Assembly (NCBI GenBank): GCA_903905505.1
Contig: CAIVGL010000031.1
Location: 1-36,391, forward strand
Source: an uncultured Bacteroidia bacterium
Lineage (GTDB): Bacteria; Bacteroidota; Bacteroidia; Bacteroidales; Prolixibacteraceae
DNA: 36,391 bases
Reading direction: 5' to 3'
In this document: positions 1 to 7,068 of the stretch, in pieces
Numbering within the stretch: position 1 is the stretch's first letter
How the letters are laid out: every line of letters begins with the position of its first letter
Program-made: the position numbers and the translations under genes
Notes under the pieces: generated by a model
What the model was told of the DNA's origin: nothing
Databases searched by the model: none
What the model saw: the letters and a program-made list of their open reading frames with translations, nothing else

Positions 1-281
1 ATATGACGAAATAAAAAGACCTCTTTGATGTTGAACCAATTGATTAAAATGGTTGTAGCGTTATCAAATGATTGACCGTAATATTTGAGATGAGTATTTG
101 GGGTATTGACCGCTGAAGAGTCTTTGCCAAGGGTGGCAAAATAGTTGTAAACGGCTTTCGACTGATCGTAATGGAGGTATTCGTCGCCTGATATGCCAGC
201 ATCTTTTGAACTCTTAAGCATAAAAATGAGCAGAAGAGCGGCTAAACTGAAAAATAGATATTTCAGATTTTTTTGATTCAT
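1..281 (-). CDS. N-terminal part of a membrane protein, possibly GT39-like glycosyltransferase (partial)
   Basis: My own translation of the minus strand from an ATG at 281 gives an open frame to the window edge, about 93 residues starting MNQKNLKYLFFSL. Residues 5-22 form a hydrophobic segment, followed by a polar stretch containing GISGDEYLHYDQ. An acidic, aromatic loop straight after the first membrane helix is the arrangement of GT39/PMT-type lipid-linked sugar transferases, where an early Asp-Glu is catalytic. That assignment rests on topology and the DE motif only. The start overlaps the stop of the upstream glycosyltransferase by ATGA (278-281), so the two are probably translationally coupled and belong to one envelope-glycan operon. 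The C-terminal part lies outside the window. Confidence 0.6.
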   Translation of the reverse strand, partial: MNQKNLKYLFFSLAALLLIFMLKSSKDAGISGDEYLHYDQSKAVYNYFATLGKDSSAVNTPNTHLKYYGQSFDNATTILINWFNIKEVFLFRH

Positions 282-1210
282 TTGGCTATTGGCGTTCCAT
301 CATAGATTTTCTTCACAAAATAAAGGGGTCTCTCTTGTGATTCTTTATAAATTCGGTAGACATATTCTCCTACGATTCCGAGTGCTACAAGTTGAATAGA
401 TCCTAAGAAGTAGATGCTTAGCATTGTTGAGGGCCATCCAGCAATGGCAAATCCCATTATTTTAGCGAATAGCACATACAGACCTGCACACATAAATACG
501 AAAGTTCCGATCATTCCAAGAATTAAGCACATCCGAATTGGTAGTTTCGAGAACGAGAAGATGGCATCGGCAGCAAGTGTGAACAACTTCGATAAGCTCA
601 TTTTAGGCTCGCCGTTCACTCTATCTTCACGAATAAACTCAACATAGCCTTGTTTAAATCCAATAAATGTTCGCAGTCCTGGCAGGTATCGAATCTTTTC
701 TTTTAAAGATAATAGTGCGGTTAAGGCCTCCCTGTTCATCATGGAAAAATTACCGGTATTTTCCATATTTTTTAGTACCGCGATATTTCTAAAGATGCGA
801 TGAAAGATGAATGTTAATAGGTTGCGGCTATAGTTGCCTTTCCGTCCAGTTCGTTTTGCACTGATCACATCAAACCCTTCCTCGTTAATTTTGCGATACA
901 TCTCTGCAAATAATTCAGGTGGGTCTTGCAAGTCGCCATCCATCATGCCAATGAACTCACCTGAGGCATATTCTAGTCCGGCTGTGTAAGCAGCTTGGTG
1001 GCCAAAATTCCGAGACAGGGCGACGATTTTAAGTTCGGGAAATTGCACCTGAGATGCTTTCAAGTTGTTTAAACTAGTATCGTCACTTCCATCGTCAACA
1101 ATTATGATCTCAAAGCTAGAGGTAAAAGTTTTTAATGCGGCATGAGTTCTTTTCACCAAGTCGGCGATTAGTTTCTCTTCGTTGTAGATTGGAATGACAA
1201 TTGAAAGCAT
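278..1210 (-). CDS. GT2 family glycosyltransferase (GtrB/DPM1-like, undecaprenyl-phosphate type)
   Basis: This 310-residue protein has a GT-A domain at the N-terminus: SIVIPIYNE near residue 3, the nucleotide-binding VDDGSDD at 38-44 and the metal-binding DGDLQDPPEL at 91-100. Two membrane helices follow at roughly 225-250 and 260-285, ending in GEYVYRIYKES. This is the architecture of GtrB/DPM1-like enzymes that move a sugar from a nucleotide donor onto a polyprenyl phosphate at the cytoplasmic face of the membrane. Length and motif order are normal for the family. The downstream gene overlaps it by 4 bases and looks like a membrane protein that could use the lipid-linked sugar. Which sugar is transferred cannot be read from the sequence. 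Confidence 0.88.
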   Translation of the reverse strand: MLSIVIPIYNEEKLIADLVKRTHAALKTFTSSFEIIIVDDGSDDTSLNNLKASQVQFPELKIVALSRNFGHQAAYTAGLEYASGEFIGMMDGDLQDPPELFAEMYRKINEEGFDVISAKRTGRKGNYSRNLLTFIFHRIFRNIAVLKNMENTGNFSMMNREALTALLSLKEKIRYLPGLRTFIGFKQGYVEFIREDRVNGEPKMSLSKLFTLAADAIFSFSKLPIRMCLILGMIGTFVFMCAGLYVLFAKIMGFAIAGWPSTMLSIYFLGSIQLVALGIVGEYVYRIYKESQERPLYFVKKIYDGTPIAK

Positions 1211-1271
1211 ATCCTTAAATAGTTAGGTCGGCATTTAGGGGTAAATTTACATTAATATCTTTGGATAAAAT

Positions 1272-1304
1272 AAAATAACCCCAGTAAAAAACTGAGGCTA
1301 TTTT
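1272..1304 (-). terminator. Intrinsic terminator of the ThuA/Gfo/cytochrome operon
   Basis: Read on the minus strand, the 14-nt arms AAAATAGCCTCAGT and ACTGGGGTTATTTT pair fully if two G-U pairs are allowed, around a 5-nt loop. The downstream arm runs into a T-rich stretch. It lies about 60 nt past the ThuA stop codon. The opposite strand pairs less well because the two wobbles become A-C mismatches, so it is best read as a minus-strand terminator. Confidence 0.75.
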
Positions 1305-1361
1305 AGTCAAATTTATACGATTATTAAAACAAAGTTTAATTTATCGTGGCTCTTCCAAAGA

Positions 1362-2573
1362 TTACTTTGAAGAACTTAGGCGAGCTAAGGCAAATTCAGC
1401 CTCGTCTTTTAGATTTGGATTCTTAGCAAGTTCTTTAATGGCTGAGACACTAAGTTCTGATCCCATCCAGCTTAGTTCGCGAAGAAGTAATTTTTTTCCA
1501 TCATCGGAGGCACCTTTGTTTTCAAGCACTTTTACCATTGCTTTTTCGAATTTTGCATAATCATCCGCTGTTTTTGATTCTTTGCGAATACGATTTTGTA
1601 AGTCGGTAAAGTATTTTGTGCTCTTTGTGATATCGTACTGTGAGATTTTATTAAGATCCTCTTCTAGCGTTAGTTCTTTATAGTCAAGGCGGTATGATGA
1701 ACCTGCAGCTGTTGGGAAATCGTACGGTATTTTTTGTGTTACTTTTCCTGATGCAGCCCATTCAGCACCTCTTTGGAAGGTAGTTATGAATCCAACACAT
1801 TGTAATGCTGGACCCCCTTCTTTATCAGGATGCCCCAAGGTCGTATGGAATATTCTTCCTTTGCCGTAGTTGATAACCATTAGGATAGGTTCGCTTCTGC
1901 CTGTACCACCCTTAGCTGTGTCTGAGAATGCAGTTGCGATGATTTCCATATTTTTTCCAGGACCTCGCAGTTTCGCATACAATTCATCGGTTCCATGAAT
2001 CCAACGTTGAGGCAATCCTTTCGTGATTGGATGTTCAACATTGCGTGCCTTGATTTCGAATTCATGTCTTTTCCCATGTGCGCCTCCGCTTCCTGCAGCA
2101 GTGTCGATGACCATTTTATCTCCTTTGTAGTAAACGTAAGGACCATCTTTTTGCGACCGATTCCCCCATCCGCCTAGGCCTATCATTTCGTTGTATTCTT
2201 TCCATTCAGGAAATGAATTATCTCCTGCATGATAAGAGACCACACCTCCGCCATTCTTTACATATTCAACGAAAGCAGCTTTGGTTTTTTCAGACCAAGA
2301 TTCTCCATTGTAATCAATGATCACTACGTTATACTTCGAGAAGTCGGGATTAAAAGTATTCATGTCGCCACCTTTTTCTGGTGTTTTTGCAATCTCAGCG
2401 GTAAAGATGCCGGTTTGCAATAGCACTTCTTTTAGAATTGGCGAGCTAGATTTCCAATTGTGGTTATTTTGCCCTGTGACAATTAATGCTTTGTATGAAG
2501 CACCACCATTGCAAGCAGTCAATACAACTACTAATCCGATGCATACAAATAGATATTTAACTAGATTTTTCAT
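1362..2573 (-). CDS. ThuA-like domain lipoprotein
   Basis: The 403-residue product begins with a lipoprotein signal peptide (hydrophobic 6-20, lipobox LTAC with Cys21). The ThuA fold (glutamine-amidotransferase-like, trehalose-utilisation family) covers about 27-265: TGQNNHNW at 33-40, GGGVVSYHAG at 108-117, then GGWGNRS and a late GKGRIFHTTLGH segment. Residues from about 300 to 403 are helical and resemble short HEAT-type repeats. It is the last gene of the cytochrome/Gfo operon, 12 bases after the preceding frame, with a good terminator behind it. In rhizobia ThuA works with the Gfo/Idh-type ThuB on disaccharides through 3-keto derivatives. A similar role here, anchored in the envelope, is an inference. 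The substrate is unknown. Confidence 0.85.
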   Translation of the reverse strand: MKNLVKYLFVCIGLVVVLTACNGGASYKALIVTGQNNHNWKSSSPILKEVLLQTGIFTAEIAKTPEKGGDMNTFNPDFSKYNVVIIDYNGESWSEKTKAAFVEYVKNGGGVVSYHAGDNSFPEWKEYNEMIGLGGWGNRSQKDGPYVYYKGDKMVIDTAAGSGGAHGKRHEFEIKARNVEHPITKGLPQRWIHGTDELYAKLRGPGKNMEIIATAFSDTAKGGTGRSEPILMVINYGKGRIFHTTLGHPDKEGGPALQCVGFITTFQRGAEWAASGKVTQKIPYDFPTAAGSSYRLDYKELTLEEDLNKISQYDITKSTKYFTDLQNRIRKESKTADDYAKFEKAMVKVLENKGASDDGKKLLLRELSWMGSELSVSAIKELAKNPNLKDEAEFALARLSSSK

Positions 2574-2585
2574 TTCAGTTTTAGA

Positions 2586-3902
2586 TTAAATGGTTGGTAC
2601 ATTCCAAGGTTGACGATATGGACGAGTTAGCAATCGGCTCGCTTTAGGGTTTCCAATGATCTCTTGTTTCACCGGATCCCATTGAATTTTTTGTCCAGTT
2701 GACATTGCAATCTCTCCAAGTAGTCCAACAGATATTGAGCGATGTGCGATATCTACGGGTGCTACAGTTTCTCCACGTGATTTTACGCAATCAAGGAAGT
2801 TTCCAATATGGTCAGTACTTTTATAGAGGTGAATTTCGTTGTCCGCGATAACTTCTTCAAGAATTTTAGGATCTGAAGCGGTTAGGGTATTTCCTCTATT
2901 GACATGGATCCAGCCTTTATCTCCATACCAAGTTGCTCCAGCACCTTTTCCAATACGATCCTCATTGGCTATGCGCATCTCAATACCATTGGCATATTTA
3001 CAAAGGAAATCATATTCAACCGGTGCATTGTAGATTCCATCGGTAGGATATACAGCTTCTCAAGCAATTTCAATTGGACCAGAGCGCTCCATTCCAATAC
3101 CCCATTGTGCGATATCGATATGGTGTCCAGACCAGTCTGTTAACTGTCCTCCAGAGTAATCTAAAATCCAACGCCAGTTCCAATGGCTAATTCCACGATA
3201 AGGGACTTTTAATGCCGGACCAAGCCACATTTCCCAGTTAAGGTCAGCTGGAACCTCTTTAATTGGAGGAGTTCCAACGCCTCTGTTTCCGTTTGGTAGA
3301 CCAACTTCAACGCGAGTAATTTTTCCAACTCGGCCATTTACGGCTAATTCAGCACCACGTCTGAAATTCTCACGAGATCGTTGCCAGCTTCCTGTTTGCC
3401 ATACAATATTATTACTTTTGGCTGCACTTACAATAGCTTGTCCGTCATGAATTGTACGAGCCAAAGGTTTTTCGCCATAAACATCTAATTTTTTATTTGC
3501 TGCTGCGGTATAGATCAAACCATGCCAGTGGTCAGGTAATGCAATTGATACTCCGTCAATTTTTTCTTTTTCAAGAAATTCGCGATAGTCGCCATAGGCA
3601 CGACAGTCTGCGTTCTTATTTGCGGTGTCGATAATTCCTTTTGCATTTGCGGCATGCTTTGAATCAACATCGCAGATGGCAACAAACTGCACTTTGTCGA
3701 GGTGATTTTTCAAGAATTCGCGGAGGTTTCCAGTCCCTTGAGATCCGGTACCGATACATCCCATCACAATTCGATCGCTAGGGGCAACTTTCCCACCCAT
3801 ACCTAATGCTGTTGAGGGGATTAATTGAGGCAATATTATCGCGCCAGTGCCTATAGCCGTTGATTGTTTCAGAAAATCTCTTCTGGTAGATTTGTCTAAC
3901 AT
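2586..3902 (-). pseudogene. Tat-exported Gfo/Idh/MocA family oxidoreductase, interrupted by an in-frame TGA
   Basis: Two open stretches in one frame, 3063-3902 and 2586-3059, are separated only by a TGA at 3060-3062. Reading through gives a normal-length protein of about 438 residues with no indel. The N-terminus has a twin-arginine leader (TRRDFLK, 6-12). A Rossmann motif GCIGTGSQGTGN lies at 48-59, DHWHG at 124-128, and the cofactor/catalytic EKP at 144-146. The C-terminal sugar-binding part follows, with GGQLTDWSGHHIDIAQWG just before the stop and YANGIEIM just after it. The break falls in the middle of the C-terminal domain, so the truncated product should not fold normally. Codon use is the same on both sides, which suggests recent inactivation or a base-call error. 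The neighbours are a complete paralogue upstream and ThuA downstream. Confidence 0.75.
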
Positions 3903-3939
3903 GTCAGTTGATTTTAGTTGTTAATAGGATTTATGGTCT

Positions 3940-5292
3940 TTAAACGTGCGGATCCGTTCCAGGAATAGGTGTTTCAAAGACCATCTCCACAGGTCCGAAT
4001 TCTATTTTCTTCGGTCCTAGATCCATGTCTGATTTCATTATCGCATCCCAGGTGATTAATTGTCCAGTATAGGCGGCTGTTCGTCCCATGATGGCCGTAA
4101 GTGTTGAAATGGCAGTAGTTTCTGCTTGATTCACAGTATTACCTGTTCGGATGGCGTACACAAGGTGCATATGCTCCTGTACATAGGGCGAAATTTTTAA
4201 AGTGCTCATCGCATTGCCATTTTCGTCTTTTGGATAATCAAATTTCCATTTAACTGTTCCATCAAGATTCCAGATCGTATTGATACAGTTTGTATACCCT
4301 TCTGTTCCATTGATTAGCTCTCCGGTTCCATTGGCACAGCTATCTAATTCTCGACACATGCTATGAGAACTCACCCCATTCCCATAGTCGTAGTCGACGC
4401 TGAAAAAGTCGTATTGATCTCCAGTCACACGGCGTGCGCGACCTCCATAACCGATTGCTTTTTCTGGTGGTTTACCCATAAACCAATTGATGACATCGAT
4501 ATTATGAACGTGTGTGTCAAGGATAAAGTCACCACAAAGCCAGCTGAAGTTATTCCAATTTCGGATCATATATTCCATGTCGTTCCATCCCTCTTCCCGA
4601 GTTCTAAACCAAACATGTTCTTGATTCCAGAATGCTTTCGCTGATACGATCTTACCGATAGCACCATTCATGACTTGTTTATACGTCTCAATATAATCTT
4701 CTTGATGACGTCGTTGAGTGCCGGTTACAACACAAAGTCCGAGTGCATCAGCTTTTTTAGATGTGGCAATCATAAGTCGCGCACCTACGGGGTCTACGCA
4801 GACCGGTTTTTCGATAAAGCAATGTTTTTTATTTAAGATCGCTTCTGCAAAATGCTCAGGACGAAATTGTGGCGGGGTAGCTAGAATTACCACATCAATA
4901 TCTGGCATCGCCATTAGCTTTTTGTATCCATCAAATCCTGTAAAGCAGTTCTCCGCTGGAATAGGTAGATCAAACGAAGCAAATCGTTTCCGGCAATTGT
5001 CAATCTTATCTTGAAAGACATCGGCGATTGCAACAATCTCAAGGTCAGGCCCTGCGCTGATAAAGTTAATGGCTGCTCCTGTTCCACGGTTTCCAGCTCC
5101 AACAAGACCTGCGCGGAGTTTTTTCCCTTTAGGGGCGCCTTTTAATATTGGAGGCAAGCCTAAAGCTAAATTATCTAGCTTTTTTGGACCGCAAGAGGAG
5201 AGGATAGCACTTGCACTAGCTGCTCCAATGCCTGCCAAAACGGTTGCACCTAAAAATTTCCTTCTGTTGATATTCTTTAAATCGTTTTTCAT
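3940..5292 (-). CDS. Tat-exported Gfo/Idh/MocA family oxidoreductase
   Basis: A 450-residue protein with a twin-arginine leader (NRRKFLG, 9-15), a hydrophobic stretch and a Cys at 34 in SSCG that could be lipidated. The NAD(P)-binding motif GLVGAGNRG is at 62-70 and EKPVCVDP at 161-168 supplies the family's conserved Lys. The C-terminal half carries the mixed alpha/beta substrate domain (LDTHVHNIDVINWFMG). It is a sugar or sugar-acid dehydrogenase of the periplasm. Such exported members normally fold with the nicotinamide cofactor already bound, as in glucose-fructose oxidoreductase. It lies 12 bases after the cytochrome-FGE gene and 37 bases before the interrupted paralogue. It differs clearly from that paralogue (PPQFRPEH where the other has PDHWHG), so the two are not a recent duplication. 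Confidence 0.9.
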   Translation of the reverse strand: MKNDLKNINRRKFLGATVLAGIGAASASAILSSCGPKKLDNLALGLPPILKGAPKGKKLRAGLVGAGNRGTGAAINFISAGPDLEIVAIADVFQDKIDNCRKRFASFDLPIPAENCFTGFDGYKKLMAMPDIDVVILATPPQFRPEHFAEAILNKKHCFIEKPVCVDPVGARLMIATSKKADALGLCVVTGTQRRHQEDYIETYKQVMNGAIGKIVSAKAFWNQEHVWFRTREEGWNDMEYMIRNWNNFSWLCGDFILDTHVHNIDVINWFMGKPPEKAIGYGGRARRVTGDQYDFFSVDYDYGNGVSSHSMCRELDSCANGTGELINGTEGYTNCINTIWNLDGTVKWKFDYPKDENGNAMSTLKISPYVQEHMHLVYAIRTGNTVNQAETTAISTLTAIMGRTAAYTGQLITWDAIMKSDMDLGPKKIEFGPVEMVFETPIPGTDPHV

Positions 5293-5304
5293 TGTACTAT
5301 ACTT

Positions 5305-6846
5305 TTATTGACCTGAAATACTATCTGCTTCACATACAATCCTAAACCCATTGTCTACACAATCGGAATACCACCAAACGCTTTTTGGCATCTGAGGATC
5401 AGTTGATAACCAAGCTTTTGTCTTGGTGAAATCTCTTGCTGCGCTTCGAACATCCTTCGCATCGCTTTTAAATGAACCTCCTCTAATCACATGTTCTTGA
5501 CCTGATTCGGGTCCTTGTGGATTTACCACTAGGCCAGTTCCTGCTTTATAAGCATCAGGCGCATAATAATCAGAGCAAAACTCTGCAATATTACCCGTCA
5601 TATTCTTTAGGCCAAATGGGTTTGCTTTTACTGAATTTGGATCCATTGTTTTAGAAGAACCATTCTCTTTATATACAATATACGAATTTATTTTTGTGGT
5701 ATCGGGACCAAATATTTTCTTCAAAAGACCATTTGAGGTGAATTTTGATGGATCGCCTTCAAAGAAATATGGAGTTGTCGTATTTCCTCGACAAGCATAT
5801 TCCCACTCTGCTTCGGTTGGAAGGCGATATTTTTTCCCTGTAACCTTGGAAAGCCATTGGCAATAAGTATTTGCAGAACGCCATGACATGGTGATTGCAG
5901 GTCTAGATCCTTTTCCCCATCCTTGATCAGGAGCACCCCAAGGTGGGGTCGGACCCGTAATGGCATCAACTTTTTTATTGGTAACAACCTGACCTTCGGT
6001 TCTTCCTTGAGAAGCGGTAGCCATAAAAAAGGCTAGGTATTCATTCCAGGAGACTTCGATTTTCCCCATCCAGAACTTTGAAAGCTTGACTTTTCGAACC
6101 GGACCTTCGTCTGATTTACGAAGTGGCTCGTTATCTGCACTCCCCATGTTAAAGGTCCCTTCTGGTATCGCAACCATGTCAAAGGCAACGGTGGTTCCAG
6201 GGATATTTTCGGTGAAGTTTTCAAATTTCGAAACTTTTGTAGCGCTGGCAAATTTCTCTTGACTAGCAGCAGCATCAACACCAAAATTTGTGTCATGATC
6301 ATGTTTCGCATTCTTATCGAAATGGCCTACGTTAAGATGACAGCTGATACAAGTGGGTTTTGGATCCTCCTTCGCATTCTTATATTGCATATGGGCATTA
6401 CTTCCATTTACCGAAAGGGTAACAGGGAAAAGATTAGAGTGACATTTAATACATGATGCCTCATAGGTGAATGTTTTTGCATTCTCCAATAATCGTTTGT
6501 CTGCCCAATTGATTTTAGCACTATCTTTAAAAAGGTAGCCATACACATCTTTAGCACCATGTTTTGCTTTCGCTAACAGATAGCCTTCACCTTTGGGCGG
6601 AAGATGGCAATCAACACAGTGAACAGTTATCCCAGTGCGGTTAAAATTGTGAGGCGACAAACGCCATGTTTGCTCCGCCCAAGGATGCACATGACACGAC
6701 ATACAATAGGTATCCGTTGAGGTTTTGTCTGACACCGTGTTAATCGTCCCGATGCCAATAAGGCCTATTAGGACACCAAAGATGATCAACCATAAACGTG
6801 TTTTTGACCCTTGTTTTACTCGATCTATAAGATTCTTTATATTCAT
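5305..6846 (-). CDS. Tetraheme NapC/NrfH-like cytochrome c fused to an FGE/SUMF1-like domain
   Basis: The 513-residue protein starts with a membrane anchor (about 17-38) and a NapC/NirT/NrfH-type tetraheme module with four CxxCH sites: CMSCH 48-52, CVDCH 77-81, CIKCH 132-136 and CISCH 166-170. From about 221 to the end it is a formylglycine-generating-enzyme-like domain: VAIPEGTFNMGS, RLPTEAEWEYACRGN, NMTGNIAEFCSDYY, VIRGGSF and the final GFRIV. NapC/NrfH proteins oxidise quinol and pass electrons to a periplasmic partner. The usual partner (NrfA, NapAB) is absent. The cysteine pair that binds copper in true FGE is missing after RGGSF (KSDAKDVRSAARDF), so formylglycine formation is unlikely. 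The domain may instead be a binding or structural module. It is the first gene of an operon with exported Gfo/Idh enzymes and ThuA. Confidence 0.9.
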   Translation of the reverse strand: MNIKNLIDRVKQGSKTRLWLIIFGVLIGLIGIGTINTVSDKTSTDTYCMSCHVHPWAEQTWRLSPHNFNRTGITVHCVDCHLPPKGEGYLLAKAKHGAKDVYGYLFKDSAKINWADKRLLENAKTFTYEASCIKCHSNLFPVTLSVNGSNAHMQYKNAKEDPKPTCISCHLNVGHFDKNAKHDHDTNFGVDAAASQEKFASATKVSKFENFTENIPGTTVAFDMVAIPEGTFNMGSADNEPLRKSDEGPVRKVKLSKFWMGKIEVSWNEYLAFFMATASQGRTEGQVVTNKKVDAITGPTPPWGAPDQGWGKGSRPAITMSWRSANTYCQWLSKVTGKKYRLPTEAEWEYACRGNTTTPYFFEGDPSKFTSNGLLKKIFGPDTTKINSYIVYKENGSSKTMDPNSVKANPFGLKNMTGNIAEFCSDYYAPDAYKAGTGLVVNPQGPESGQEHVIRGGSFKSDAKDVRSAARDFTKTKAWLSTDPQMPKSVWWYSDCVDNGFRIVCEADSISGQ

Positions 6847-6977
6847 TTTATTGGAGTTGTATTCTTAAACGCAAGTGTTCGATTCCGTTCTGTTAAATTT
6901 ATTTTGTCTTTTTTGTCTTTTTATAGAATTTTACCTTATTTACAGCTCATTTAACCAGTAAATTAAGATGTTTTAAG

Positions 6978-6995
6978 CCGTTCTGATCCGTTCTG
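6978..6995 (-). promoter_or_regulatory. Tandem CAGAACGG repeats at the start site (candidate operator)
   Basis: On the minus strand two copies of CAGAACGG (6995-6988 and 6985-6978) lie exactly 10 bp apart, one helical turn, directly after the -7 element. A third exact copy is at 6892-6885 in the leader. Such phasing fits a DNA-binding regulator placed over the transcription start. The regulator is not identified. Confidence 0.4.
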
Positions 6996-7025
6996 CAAAC
7001 ATAGTGGTTTTTTTATTTTATCCAA
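6996..7025 (-). promoter_or_regulatory. Promoter of the cytochrome/Gfo/ThuA operon
   Basis: On the minus strand TTG (7025-7023), a 19-nt spacer and TATGTTTG (7003-6996) match the Bacteroidota TTG/TAnnTTTG promoter exactly. The expected start near 6990 leaves a leader of about 144 nt before the ATG at 6846. The start-site region carries the direct repeats listed separately. Confidence 0.75.
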
Positions 7026-7037
7026 TACGGCATTTTT

Positions 7038-7051
7038 ATGTTTTAAAACAT
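7038..7051. promoter_or_regulatory. 14-bp palindrome upstream of the operon promoter
   Basis: ATGTTTTAAAACAT is a perfect palindrome centred about 20 bp upstream of the -33 TTG of the cytochrome operon and just behind polA. Its position fits an activator site. AT-rich palindromes of this length can also arise by chance. Confidence 0.25.
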
Positions 7052-7068
7052 TAAATAAAATGAGCAGC

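Noticed and set aside
3033-3062. TGA at 3060-3062 as a selenocysteine codon
   Set aside because: The bases after the TGA do not form a convincing SECIS-type hairpin (only a broken GTA...TAC pairing), the family has no Sec/Cys at this loop, and no selenocysteine genes are in view.
3060-3062. TGA read as a sense codon by an alternative genetic code
   Set aside because: Other clear genes in the window end at TGA exactly where their families end (for example 278-280, 7069-7071, 12452-12454 and 22335-22337).
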